In this document: piece by piece, positions 7,943 to 16,054 of the stretch
How the letters are laid out: the number at the start of each line of letters is the position of its first letter
Numbering within the stretch: the first letter of the stretch is position 1
Assembly: GCA_949287225.1 (NCBI GenBank)
Contig: CASEFP010000168.1
Location: 1-32,200, forward strand
Source: an uncultured Lentisphaeria bacterium
GTDB lineage: Bacteria > Verrucomicrobiota > Lentisphaeria > Victivallales > UBA1829
Direction: 5' to 3'
DNA length: 32,200 bases
Notes under the pieces: generated by a model
Told to the model about the DNA's origin: nothing
Databases searched by the model: none
Seen by the model: the letters and a program-made list of their open reading frames with translations, nothing else
Made by a program: the position numbers and the translations under genes

Positions 7943-8755
7943 TCAGAGCAGATTTTCTGCGGCGAATCGAACCGCATTATCAAAAATCACTTTTCCTTCG
8001 CCCCATTCAGGAAGTGTTCCTTCCAGTTTCCGAGCCTGCCAGTCGGGGGCGTTGAAGGGGGAGAGGAATGCTTCGGGGTGCGGCATGAGACCGAAAATAC
8101 GTCCGGTTGGATCGCAGATTCCGGCAATGTCATGGATGGAGCCGTTCGGGTTTTCCGGGAACCCCTTTGCGGGCGTGCCGTCCGCAGAGGCATAACGCAG
8201 CGCAACGAGATTCTCTTTCTCAATCCGGGCAATGACATCCTCGTCGGCGACGAACTTGCCTTCTCCGTGACGAACCGGCAGCCGGATCAGATCAATGCCC
8301 CGCGTGAACACACAGGGACTTTTTTCATTGGCGCGCAGCGTGACCCAGTCATCACGGAAGACGCCGGAATCGTTGTGCGTCAGCGCGGCCTGCTGCTCGA
8401 AATATTTTCCGTCAAGCGCTGGCGCGAGCCCGAGGCGCGTCAGAGTCTGGAAGCCGTTGCAGATCCCGATGACAAGTTTTCCTGCCTTGACAAAGGCGTG
8501 AATGTCCTCGCTGAGACGGAATTTCAGGCGGTTGGCAAAAACCGTGCCGGAGCCGAGGTGGTCGCCGAACGCAAATCCGCCGATGAACGCGAGAATATGA
8601 AACTCGTCGAGTTTTCTTCTGCCGTTAAGCAGATCATTGAGATGAATCTGTTCGGGTGTCGCGCCCGCGGATTCGAACGCGGCCGCCGTTTCTTTTTCAC
8701 AGTTGAGTCCCACACCGGTAATGATCAGGGCCTTGACCTTGGAATAATCCTTCAT
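7943..8755 (-). CDS. purQ: Phosphoribosylformylglycinamidine synthase, glutaminase subunit
   Basis: A 270-residue class-I glutamine amidotransferase that supplies ammonia from glutamine for FGAM synthesis in purine biosynthesis. The nucleophile is C99 in VIGICNGFQTL; the other triad members are H226 and E228 in LMPHPEAF. The N-terminus (KALIITGVGLNCEKETAAAFESAG) and FIGGFAFGDHLGSG are typical PurQ segments. It is longer than the ~225-residue Bacillus form, with extra sequence before the final strand. The frame is open to 9055, but the extension has no family resemblance; GGAG 9 nt before the ATG at 8755 supports the short start. No purL or purS is adjacent, so the gene is unlinked from the rest of the pathway here. 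Confidence 0.93.
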   Translation of the reverse strand: MKDYSKVKALIITGVGLNCEKETAAAFESAGATPEQIHLNDLLNGRRKLDEFHILAFIGGFAFGDHLGSGTVFANRLKFRLSEDIHAFVKAGKLVIGICNGFQTLTRLGLAPALDGKYFEQQAALTHNDSGVFRDDWVTLRANEKSPCVFTRGIDLIRLPVRHGEGKFVADEDVIARIEKENLVALRYASADGTPAKGFPENPNGSIHDIAGICDPTGRIFGLMPHPEAFLSPFNAPDWQARKLEGTLPEWGEGKVIFDNAVRFAAENLL

Positions 8756-9294
8756 ATCCGTATTCTCCAGTTGAATCAGTTTGTTCTCCGGAAATTTACC
8801 GTGGAAAAGCCTTTTTTGCAAATGCGGAAACAAAAAAAGCGCGGAAAGTGATCCGTCTTCCCCGGATCCGTCATTGTCCACAATGCAGAGATCCCCCCGA
8901 CAGACAAGAGAAAACTCATACGCAGCGCAGCCATTCCGGAAAAAGGATTTCTGATCACATTCGGTCAATTTAAACGGAGTGTTTTTCTGTTTCCCTGCTG
9001 CAACATTCCAGAAATAGCGGAAAAACGAAGCGGGATCCGTTTTTATAAACCACATATTTAGTTAATATTGAATTTATAAACAACAATTCATTCACGCCAT
9101 CTGAACATCCAAGAAAAAACTTCTCTGTATTCCATTTGTGAAAACAGCGGGTGTCCGCGGGGAAGCTAAGCTGCGCACAGCACATTTCTGTCCGGAAAAA
9201 TAGGCTTGCGGGGCAGATCATTAAAAACTCTCAGGACATCAAAACGTATCTTGGGAAAAGGGCTTCTGACTGCACCATGCAAACACCGGAAAGC

Positions 9295-9343
9295 GAAATG
9301 CCACGTCACGCATTTCCTCACGGTACATTATTCCGATCGGAAT
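9295..9343. repeat. Two adjacent inverted repeats upstream of waaG
   Basis: A 7-bp hairpin repeat at 9295-9316 and a 14-bp perfect palindrome at 9330-9343 lie within 50 bp, 135-180 bp upstream of the waaG start. The palindrome has the form of a dimeric repressor operator; no cognate regulator is evident. Confidence 0.4.
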
Positions 9344-9427
9344 CAGTCGCCGCCGTCCACCACGGATGAGAGGAAAGCGTTTTCTCCCGCGAGGCAATTC
9401 TTCCCTGGAAAAATTTACTCTTTTTTC

Positions 9428-9455
9428 TTGCGAAATCCTCCGATGGCGGTATATT
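9428..9455 (+). promoter_or_regulatory. Candidate promoter of waaG-waaP
   Basis: TTGCGA (9428-9433) and TATATT (9450-9455) with 16 bp between them. This would start transcription near 9462, just ahead of GGGAG at 9467-9471 and the ATG at 9478. The very short leader also argues for that ATG over the in-frame ATG at 9454, which would lie upstream of the transcription start. Confidence 0.45.
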
Positions 9456-9477
9456 GCCGAATGATCGGGAGTTTTGC

Positions 9478-10617
9478 ATGAATGCAGCGTTTGTCATCTA
9501 TCGATATTTTCCGCACGGCGGCGTCCAGCGGGAAATGGAAAAAATGGTCCGCGAATGTCTTACGCGCGGACACAAGGTCACGATTTTCGCGGGCGAATGG
9601 CAGGGTCCGCGGATTCCGCTTTCCAATCTGGAAATCCTCAAACCCCGCGGATTGACGCGGAGCGAAAGAATCGCTGATTTCGAACTCCGGGCATTCCGGA
9701 AATTCGCACGTAGAAAATTCGACGCGGTCATCGGGTTCCAGCCGATGCGGGGACTGGATGTTTATTTTGCAGGAAACGATTCCTTCCCCATCGAACAGCC
9801 GAAACCGACAATCCTGCATAAACTTTTCTCCCCGCACTATCGGATTGAGCAGAAACAGGAGCGCGAGGTCTTTTCGCCCCGGTCGAAGACGAAAATCCTC
9901 CATCTGACAGAATCGCAGAAATACGAATTCATCCGCGTCTACCATACGCCCGAGGATCACTTTCATCTTCTGCCGCCGGGCATCTCCGAGGACCGAAGGC
10001 GTCCCGAAGACCACAGAAAAATCGAGGCTATCCGGGCAAAGATCCGCGCGGAATTCCACTTGGAGGAAGACACGCTACTCCTGCTTCAGATCGCATGCAA
10101 TTTCACGGATCAGGGGGTGGACCGGACCCTTCAGGCGCTTGCGGCGCTGCCCGAGGAACTCGCCGCGCACTGTCACTTGCTCATCGTCGGGAACGACGTC
10201 TCGAAAGGCCGTTTCGACCGTCTGGCGCGCAGGCTGAAACTGGAGAAACACACCACGTTTACCTCCTGGCGCGACGACATCGGAAACCTGATGTTTTCCG
10301 GCGACCTGCTGCTCTGCCCGGCGCGCGCGCGTTCCGCCGGAAGCGTCCTGATCGAAGCAATCGCGGCGGGGCTGCCCGCCATCTGCACGGAGCTCTGCGG
10401 ATATGCCTCCTTCACCGCGGAGAGCGGCGGCGCGGTCCTCCCGGAACCCTTCGCGCAGAACGACCTGAACCATATGCTTGAGGAGCTGGCGCTTTCTCCC
10501 GCGCTTCTGGAGGAGATGAAACACGCGACGCTCTCCTACGCCGCCGGACTCAATCTGCACAACCGGACGCGCTGTGCGGTTGATTTCATCGAGGAGAATT
10601 TCCCATGTGCGAAGTAG
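9478..10617 (+). CDS. waaG: LPS core glycosyltransferase, WaaG (RfaG)-like, GT4 family
   Basis: A 379-residue GT-B glycosyltransferase resembling enterobacterial WaaG, which adds glucose to heptose II of the LPS inner core at the cytoplasmic membrane face. Segments shared with WaaG appear in order: AFVIYRYFPHGGVQRE, VIGFQPMRGLDVYFAG, LPPGI, a KGRFDRLARRLKLE segment and SVLIEAIAAGLPAICTELCGY (GT4 donor-binding EX7E region), then EPFAQNDLNHML. No signal peptide is expected or seen. GGGAG lies 6 nt before the chosen ATG. Its 3' end overlaps waaP by 13 nt. The sugar transferred here cannot be read from the sequence. Confidence 0.9.
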   Translation: MNAAFVIYRYFPHGGVQREMEKMVRECLTRGHKVTIFAGEWQGPRIPLSNLEILKPRGLTRSERIADFELRAFRKFARRKFDAVIGFQPMRGLDVYFAGNDSFPIEQPKPTILHKLFSPHYRIEQKQEREVFSPRSKTKILHLTESQKYEFIRVYHTPEDHFHLLPPGISEDRRRPEDHRKIEAIRAKIRAEFHLEEDTLLLLQIACNFTDQGVDRTLQALAALPEELAAHCHLLIVGNDVSKGRFDRLARRLKLEKHTTFTSWRDDIGNLMFSGDLLLCPARARSAGSVLIEAIAAGLPAICTELCGYASFTAESGGAVLPEPFAQNDLNHMLEELALSPALLEEMKHATLSYAAGLNLHNRTRCAVDFIEENFPCAK

Positions 10618-11411
10618 TGCTGCATTCCCCGTTCAAAGAACTCTGGGCGGACGCCGATCCGTTTGAAGAGGCCTTCCGCCTGGACGGGGAGAGTTTCCGG
10701 AAGGTCAAAAGCCGCCACACCTTCCGTTTTGAAGCAGGGGGAAAGGGATATTTCGCAAAGCTTCACCACGGATGCGGCTGGGGGGAAATCTGGAAGAACC
10801 TCCTCCAGTTCAAGCGCCCGGTTCTCGGCGCGGACAACGAATACCGTGCGCTGCTGCATCTGAAGAAACTCGGGATTGATACGATGACGCCATGCGCCTA
10901 TGGTCTGCGCGGGCGCAATCCGGCGCATCTCCAGTCGTTCCTGATCACGGAGGAACTGACCGGCGTCGTCAGTCTCGAAGACTTCTGCCGGGACTGGCAG
11001 AAAAGTCCGCCGGACTTCCCCTGCAAGGCGGCCCTGATCCGCAAACTCGGCGCAATGACCGGAAAAATGCACCGGAGCGGTCTCAACCACCGGGACTGCT
11101 ACATCTGCCATTTTCTTCTGAAGAAGGAGACCGCCGCCTCGCCGGATCCGACGCTTCACGTGATCGACCTCCACCGCGCCCAGATCCGCGCGCGCGTGCC
11201 TTACCGTTATCTGGTCAAGGACGTCGCGGGACTCTTCTTCTCCTCGATGGACACGGGAATCACCGCCCGCGACATTCTGCGTTTCATCCGTGCCTACGGA
11301 AACCGCCCGCTGCGCGAGGAACTCGCCGGACGCAGGCGTTTTTACGAAGATGTCAGGAAAGCGGCGCGGAAACTTTACCGAAAGGAATTCTCGAAGGAGG
11401 CTCCGCTGTAA
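10605..11411 (+). CDS. waaP: LPS core heptose I kinase WaaP (RfaP)
   Basis: A 268-residue protein with close resemblance to E. coli WaaP along its whole length. WaaP phosphorylates heptose I of the LPS inner core from ATP, strengthening the outer membrane through divalent-cation bridging. Landmarks are PFKELWADADPFEEA, RHTFRFEAGGKGYFAK (ATP lysine), VLGADNEYRALLHL, ITEELTGVVSLEDFC, the catalytic loop GLNHRDCYICHFLL with D164, and HVIDLHRAQIRARVP with D188 in place of DFG. It overlaps waaG by 13 nt, so the two are coupled. Its last 37 nt overlap the 3' end of the convergent kinase homologue. Confidence 0.95.
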   Translation: MCEVVLHSPFKELWADADPFEEAFRLDGESFRKVKSRHTFRFEAGGKGYFAKLHHGCGWGEIWKNLLQFKRPVLGADNEYRALLHLKKLGIDTMTPCAYGLRGRNPAHLQSFLITEELTGVVSLEDFCRDWQKSPPDFPCKAALIRKLGAMTGKMHRSGLNHRDCYICHFLLKKETAASPDPTLHVIDLHRAQIRARVPYRYLVKDVAGLFFSSMDTGITARDILRFIRAYGNRPLREELAGRRRFYEDVRKAARKLYRKEFSKEAPL

Positions 11412-12166
11412 GGAGGATTGCACGACTCATATTTCCGGAGCACCTCAAGCGTCTGCTCCCGGGAAAGCCCCAGCGGTCGGAAAAACGCCTTCAGATCGGC
11501 GATGACCTTCTGCTTGAACAGCGTCGGATCAGGATGCGATTTCACCGAGGCCAGATCAATCCAGACGATCCGCATCCCCTCTCCTGTGCCGCTCCAGAGG
11601 AAGTTGCGCGGATGCGTCCCCTCGTGACAGAAGCCGTTCCGGTGAAGGGTCGCCAGCATCTCCATGAGCTTCAAACAGAAAACCATCTGATCCGCGCTTC
11701 CGTATCCGGGGCCGTTTCCGCGACAGAAATACGCGCCGTTGCGGGTATCGGGAACATAACGCGTGATCATGAAACTCGAACTCAGCCACCAGACGCTTCG
11801 GTTCTCTCCGTAGGCGAGCACCTCGGCGGTCGGAATGCCGAACTTCCGGACGGTCAGGAATCCCTCCGCCTCCCGGCAGGCAAGCGACGGACGCAGGAAA
11901 TAACGCAGAAAACGCTGCTCGTAATATGACTTGATCACAACATCACCGGAATAAAGTTCCCCCGGGCACTGTGCACGGCAGACGGATTTGCTGCGGGTGT
12001 TCCAGAGCACTTCCGCGGGAAAATCCGGATGTTCCAGAAACCAGCGGAAGGCGTCCCGGAACTCATCGGAAACCCTTGTCCAGGAGTGAAGGCAGGAGGG
12101 TTCCGTTTCAGCGGAAGCGGTGAGACAGCGGGTCGGCGGCACTTTCAAAATAAACTCCTTACTCAT
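11375..12166 (-). CDS. LPS-kinase-like protein (WaaP/Kdo-kinase superfamily) lacking the HxD catalytic Asp
   Basis: A 263-residue protein-kinase-like fold related to lipopolysaccharide kinases. Visible are VVIKSYY (K79, ATP lysine), REAEGFLTVRKFGIPTAEVLAYG (alpha-C Glu region), SSFMITRYV (hinge), the catalytic-loop segment HRNGFCHEGTHPRNFLW and RIVWIDLASV (D204, metal-binding Asp). In related kinases the loop reads HxDxHPxN; here the Asp position is Gly183 (HEGTHPRN), while the His and Asn remain. It may therefore be a weak or altered kinase or a pseudokinase. It runs convergently into waaP with a 37-bp overlap and diverges from the next kinase, keeping all three in one envelope cluster. Confidence 0.8.
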   Translation of the reverse strand: MSKEFILKVPPTRCLTASAETEPSCLHSWTRVSDEFRDAFRWFLEHPDFPAEVLWNTRSKSVCRAQCPGELYSGDVVIKSYYEQRFLRYFLRPSLACREAEGFLTVRKFGIPTAEVLAYGENRSVWWLSSSFMITRYVPDTRNGAYFCRGNGPGYGSADQMVFCLKLMEMLATLHRNGFCHEGTHPRNFLWSGTGEGMRIVWIDLASVKSHPDPTLFKQKVIADLKAFFRPLGLSREQTLEVLRKYESCNPPYSGASFENSFR

Positions 12167-12295
12167 TTCATTGTTCCGAAAGCTGTACTAATGGCATGGT
12201 TTTTGAAAAAATCTAACGTCTGATTGGAAAAAATCGCGATTTTATGCTATTTTATTTATTCAAAAACGGAAAAACACCAGCGATCGGAACCATTC

Positions 12296-13036
12296 ATGCT
12301 GCGCGAACTGCTTACAACCTTGATGGACTGCCGGAGAAGCGGAGGAGAATATCTTTTCGCCAAGGGCCGTTTCGTACTGCGCGGCTTTTCCGCCGATCCG
12401 GCTTTCGAACTGTCGAAATGCTCGATCATCAAGGATTCCAATACAACGACCTCCGGCTGCGCACATGGACTCTTCGTCAAGCGCTACAACCGGCGCGGAC
12501 TGTGGCGGACGCTCAAGCGCACCTTCCAGATGCCGCGCTCGTATGAGTGTCTTGCTTCCGCAATCCGGCTCCGGGAAGCGGGAATCGCCACTCCGCGGGT
12601 CTGTCTCGCCTCGCGCTACTACCTGATCACGGAAGCGCTCCCCGCCGACGCCGTTTTTCTCAACCAAAAACCCGAACTGGCAGCGGAAGCAATTCCCCTG
12701 CTGGCGAAAATGCACGCGGCAGGCATTTATCACGGCGACCTGAGTCTGCGCAATCTCTACTTTCTGAACGGCACCTACGGGGTCATTGACCTGGACTCCG
12801 TCAAACTCTTCTCCGGAGGAATCCCCGGATCGCTTCGAACCAGAGAGCTGGCACGCCTGATCTCCTCCTGCGCCAGGGTATACGCAGCACGCGGAGAACA
12901 GATGGAACCATCCGCGCTGGAGAATCTTACAGAAGCTCTTGCGGACCGTTACCGGGAGAAAAGCGGCGTGACTCTGCCGGAAGTTCCGCTCAAAGAACGC
13001 ATCCGCTATCTGGTCAGCCGGGTCCGCCGCCGCTGA
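12296..13036 (+). CDS. LPS-kinase-like protein (Kdo/WaaP superfamily) with intact catalytic loop
   Basis: A 246-residue kinase-fold protein. K62 is in GLFVKRYNRRG, the conserved Glu in SYECLASAIRLREAGIATPRV, the catalytic loop is IYHGDLSLRNLYF with D148, and the metal-binding D165 is in GVIDLDSVK. This order matches lipopolysaccharide sugar kinases (KdkA/WaaP/InaA group), which phosphorylate Kdo or heptose. The frame is open to an ATG at 12224, but the upstream residues are AT-rich coded and non-conserved, and TTGGAA/TATTTT (12224-12253, 18-bp spacing) may be its promoter, so the ATG at 12296 is preferred. The ribosome site is weak. It is divergent from the HxD-less homologue across about 130 bp. 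Confidence 0.82.
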   Translation: MLRELLTTLMDCRRSGGEYLFAKGRFVLRGFSADPAFELSKCSIIKDSNTTTSGCAHGLFVKRYNRRGLWRTLKRTFQMPRSYECLASAIRLREAGIATPRVCLASRYYLITEALPADAVFLNQKPELAAEAIPLLAKMHAAGIYHGDLSLRNLYFLNGTYGVIDLDSVKLFSGGIPGSLRTRELARLISSCARVYAARGEQMEPSALENLTEALADRYREKSGVTLPEVPLKERIRYLVSRVRRR

Positions 13037-13060
13037 GGGAAAGCGCAGTTTTCCCCCGGC

Positions 13061-13088
13061 TTGATTTTCCTTTTTTTCATGATATAAT
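13061..13088 (+). promoter_or_regulatory. Promoter of the exported Cys-rich protein gene
   Basis: TTGATT (13061-13066), 16-bp spacer, perfect TATAAT (13083-13088). The predicted start near 13095 excludes the in-frame ATGs at 13091 and 13094 as translation starts and supports the ATG at 13139. Confidence 0.7.
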
Positions 13089-13138
13089 TAATGATGAAGA
13101 TTTCAAAGACAGAAGATTTCAGAAAGGGGCTGCAACAT

Positions 13139-13744
13139 ATGAAAAAACATCTGCTGACATTTTCCTGTATTGTCTGCGCGGGTCTCGCGGCGCTGGCGCT
13201 CTGCGCGGCGGGAGACGCTTCCGCGTCCGGCACAGTCTTTTCCTCGGCGGAGGACGCCGCGAAAGCCGTGGGAGAACAGGACGTGCAGATTGAAGTCATC
13301 CGGACCCGGATATGTCCGGATGCACACCGGTCCGGGAAGGATTGTTATGTGCAGGAGATTCTCGGGCGGGTCGTATGCGCGGGAAAAAACGCTTCCGGTT
13401 TTCACGCAGGAGACTGCGTCGGACTCCGCGGCACGGTCACCCCCTGTGGAAATTGTACGGACTGCAAAGCCGGACGCGCCGCCGCCTGCCGCAATGCTGG
13501 ATGGGTCTGTGCGGAAAACTGCAACCGACACCGGAATGCCTGCCGGAACCGGATCGTGACCGCGCAGGACAATCTGATCAGACTTTCGAATCAGGAAAAC
13601 ACGGATCAGATGTTCTCCCATCTCTGCGCGGAGTCGCGCCGCTGTCCGGAACTGCGCTGCCATAATGTCACAGACACTTCCGCGGCACCCTCCACGGGAC
13701 ACCACCGTAGAAAATGCGCCGGACACGGCGGGCACTGCCGCTGA
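13139..13744 (+). CDS. Exported Cys/His-rich protein resembling the N-terminal (GroES-like) domain of a zinc alcohol dehydrogenase
   Basis: A 201-residue protein. Residues 1-29 form a Sec signal peptide (MKKHLLTF, then a hydrophobic core, cleavage near ASA). The mature part resembles the catalytic domain of zinc alcohol dehydrogenases: DVQIEV (49-53), RICPDAH (catalytic-Cys region, C59), EILGRVVCAGKNASGFHAGDCVGL (73-95), then C103, C106, C109 and C117 with exactly the C-x2-C-x2-C-x7-C spacing of the structural zinc site, and HLCAESRRCPEL (161-172) where the enzymes have LLCAGxTxYxPL. The GHE motif is altered to VQE, and no Rossmann NAD domain follows. A His/Cys tail (GHHRRKCAGHGGHC) ends the protein. 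The mature part has 16 Cys. AAAGGGG precedes the ATG. A metal-binding envelope role is inferred. Confidence 0.75.
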   Translation: MKKHLLTFSCIVCAGLAALALCAAGDASASGTVFSSAEDAAKAVGEQDVQIEVIRTRICPDAHRSGKDCYVQEILGRVVCAGKNASGFHAGDCVGLRGTVTPCGNCTDCKAGRAAACRNAGWVCAENCNRHRNACRNRIVTAQDNLIRLSNQENTDQMFSHLCAESRRCPELRCHNVTDTSAAPSTGHHRRKCAGHGGHCR

Positions 13745-13766
13745 AATCCCGACGTCTGCAAGTTGA

Positions 13767-13784
13767 GTCCGAAAACTTCCGGAC
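13767..13784 (+). other. Small stem-loop between the Cys-rich and esterase genes
   Basis: GTCCG (13767-13771) pairs with CGGAC (13780-13784) around 8 nt, shortly after the Cys-rich stop. No T-run follows, so it is a weak terminator at best. Confidence 0.25.
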
Positions 13785-13838
13785 ATGCGGCAGCGTCATC
13801 CGATCAGGAAAAACGCCACAACAATCTGGACAGGAAAT

Positions 13839-15926
13839 ATGAAATACCCATTCCCGCTTTTTACGGCAATCGCGCTGCTTGTCTGCCTCGCAGCCTGCAC
13901 AACCACCACACATTCTGAAAAAGAACGGGCGGAAACGTTCACCCTGCACAGGATATTCTCCTCCCATATGGTACTGCAGCGGCGGGAACCGCTCAGAATT
14001 TCCGGCACGGCGGAAGCCTCCAGATGTGTTCTGGTTCACTTCAACGGGAAAACACAGGAAGCGACGGCGGATAAAAACGGCGAATGGATCGCGGAATTCC
14101 CCGCGATGGAAGCAGGCGGCCCCTATGAGCTGCTCGTCGAAGGATGCGACAAATCAAAAATCATCCGTCTCGATGATATTCTCATCGGCGAGGTCTGGCT
14201 CTGTTCCGGACAGTCCAACATGCAGATGCCCGTGAAAGGCGGGCGATTCTGGCAGGTCCGGAACAGCGATAAGGAAGTGAAAAACGCCAACCATCCGCAG
14301 CTCCGGCTTTTTGAAGTGAAACGCATTGTCTCGCCGGGTAAAATCCTTCCGGATGTGCCGGGCGGTTCCTGGCAGGCCTGCACACCGGAAAGCGTCAGGC
14401 TGTTTTCGGCTGCCGCTTACTTCTTCGGGCGGCAGCTGCAGAAGGATCTCGGCGTCCCGGTCGGACTGATCCACGCATCCTGGGGCGGCACCCCGATCGA
14501 ACCGTGGATTTCCGAATCCGCCTACGAAAAGGCGAACCGGCATGAAATCGAAGCAATCCGCTTTGCAAAAGCCCCCTCCCCGGAACAGAAGGAGCGCCTC
14601 CGCAAGTCACAGGAAAAGGTGCAGCGCGAGATGGACCGCTGGACGGAACGTTTCCTCCAGTCCGATCCCGCACGGAGCCGGGAGGCACAGGCATGGAAAC
14701 AGCCCTCTTACGACGATTCCGCCTGGAGCGCCTCGAAGAAACCCGCTCCGTTTCCGGACAATATCGACGGCGTCGGCTGGTACCGCCACAGCGTTGAGAT
14801 TCCCCCGTCTCTCGCCGGACGCGACATGATCCTCCATCTGGGCGTCGTCGACGACTGTGACGAAACCTTCTTCAACGGTGTGCAGATCGGGCGGACCGAC
14901 ACCCGGACACCCGGTTACTGGACGGCACAACGCGTCTATCCCATCCCCGGAAAACTGGTGAAGGCGGGAAAAAACGGGATCGCAGTCCGCGCCATTGACC
15001 ACTTCAGCGGAGGCGGATTCAGAAGCCCCGGTTATCTGGAAGTCAAGGGTTCCGGAGAGAAAATTTCCATTGCAGAAGGCTGGAAATTCAAACTGGAATT
15101 CGCGGTTGACCCGAAAAAAATCGGGCCGCGCCCGGTTCTCCCCGCCCATCACCAGAACCTGAAAAGCCCGAGCTTTCCCGCGACGCTTTTCAATTCGATG
15201 ATCGCGCCGTGGACGCGTTATCCGATCCGCGGGATCATCTGGTATCAGGGATGCTCCAACGCAGGAAGCATGGACTATTATCCGCTGCACAAACTGCTGA
15301 TCCAAGACTGGCGCCGTCAATGGAACAATCCCGAAATGCCGTTCCTGCTCGTGCAGCTCGCCGGCTTTGAAAAACACACCCCCGTCACCCGCCTTCCCGA
15401 CGATTACTGGAAAAAGAAGGCGCCGATGGAAAGCGTTCCCTACGCGCTGACACGTGAAATCCAGGCGGAAATGTGCAACTTGCCCTTCACCGGAATGGCG
15501 GTCGCGATGGACGTCGGGGATCACTCCGACATCCATCCGGCGGACAAGCAGACTGTCGGATACCGTCTTGCGAAGGAGGCCGAACGCGTCGCTTATCATG
15601 CCGATCACGCTTCACAGGGACCGGTGTATGCAGGCATGAAAGCGGAAGGCGGAAAAATCCGCGTTTTCTTCCGAAATGTCGGGAAAGGACTCACCACAAA
15701 GGACGGCAAGGCGCCGGGAGCGTTCGCCATAGCGGGAAAAGACGGCAGATATGTCTGGGCGGACGCGGTCATTGACGGTGACACGGTGGTGGTTTCCTCG
15801 GAGAGTGTGAAAGAGCCCGTCGGCGTCCGCTACGCATGGGTTCAGTACCGCGGGGACGTCAATCTCTGCAACCGTGACGGATTCCCGGCCGTCCCCTTCC
15901 GGAGCGACAAACCCGAATACCGCTGA
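13839..15926 (+). CDS. Lipoprotein sialate O-acetylesterase (SGNH family)
   Basis: A 695-residue esterase expected to remove O-acetyl groups from sialic acids or similar acetylated sugars, allowing glycosidases to act. Residues 1-19 are a signal peptide with lipobox LAAC, giving lipidated C20. A beta-sandwich precedes the SGNH block I, EVWLCSGQSNMQMPV (nucleophile S126). GLIHASWGGTPIEPW is block III-like. Residues about 260-410 contain the jelly-roll insert common in this family (W-x2-PSYDDSAW, GWYRHSVEIP, DETFFNGVQIG). IIWYQGCSN and the D564-x-H566 pair in GDHSDIHPADKQ complete the active site. The ATG at 13839 is preferred because the signal peptide begins there. Confidence 0.92.
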   Translation: MKYPFPLFTAIALLVCLAACTTTTHSEKERAETFTLHRIFSSHMVLQRREPLRISGTAEASRCVLVHFNGKTQEATADKNGEWIAEFPAMEAGGPYELLVEGCDKSKIIRLDDILIGEVWLCSGQSNMQMPVKGGRFWQVRNSDKEVKNANHPQLRLFEVKRIVSPGKILPDVPGGSWQACTPESVRLFSAAAYFFGRQLQKDLGVPVGLIHASWGGTPIEPWISESAYEKANRHEIEAIRFAKAPSPEQKERLRKSQEKVQREMDRWTERFLQSDPARSREAQAWKQPSYDDSAWSASKKPAPFPDNIDGVGWYRHSVEIPPSLAGRDMILHLGVVDDCDETFFNGVQIGRTDTRTPGYWTAQRVYPIPGKLVKAGKNGIAVRAIDHFSGGGFRSPGYLEVKGSGEKISIAEGWKFKLEFAVDPKKIGPRPVLPAHHQNLKSPSFPATLFNSMIAPWTRYPIRGIIWYQGCSNAGSMDYYPLHKLLIQDWRRQWNNPEMPFLLVQLAGFEKHTPVTRLPDDYWKKKAPMESVPYALTREIQAEMCNLPFTGMAVAMDVGDHSDIHPADKQTVGYRLAKEAERVAYHADHASQGPVYAGMKAEGGKIRVFFRNVGKGLTTKDGKAPGAFAIAGKDGRYVWADAVIDGDTVVVSSESVKEPVGVRYAWVQYRGDVNLCNRDGFPAVPFRSDKPEYR

Positions 15927-16014
15927 ATACAAGGAATCTTTTTCCCGCATTCCGCCCGTATACGTTCTGCAGGATAACAGATGAAACCATATATTTCGAA
16001 AAGAGCCTGTAATT

Positions 16015-16046
16015 AATATAACATAATATTGTTAAATATAACATAA
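16015..16046 (+). repeat. 12-bp direct repeat upstream of the 16055 promoter
   Basis: AATATAACATAA occurs at 16015-16026 and again, identically, at 16035-16046, a 20-bp period (about two helical turns). The second copy ends 8 bp before the -35. This is the geometry of an activator with tandem sites on one face of the helix, or of a curved AT-rich upstream element. Confidence 0.6.
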
Positions 16047-16054
16047 GAAAATAC

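Larger units (their letters stand above)
8756..9477. other. 722-bp region without a convincing gene between purQ and waaG
   Basis: Short ORFs on both strands have no recognisable family and no good ribosome site. The stretch 9041-9095 is AT-rich and may hold the purQ promoter on the minus strand. Two inverted repeats stand out: GAAATGC...GCATTTC (9295-9316, 8-nt loop) and the 14-bp perfect palindrome ATTCCGATCGGAAT (9330-9343). The right end carries the candidate waaG promoter. The region may be degraded coding sequence, a small RNA or regulatory DNA; the sequence alone does not decide. Confidence 0.5.

Noticed and set aside
7544..8851. 435-codon open frame on the plus strand
   Set aside because: Overlaps the esterase and purQ on the other strand, both with catalytic motifs.
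8756..9055. N-terminal extension of purQ
   Set aside because: The extra 100 codons do not resemble PurQ or any family; the ATG at 8755 has GGAG at a good distance and begins the normal PurQ N-terminus.
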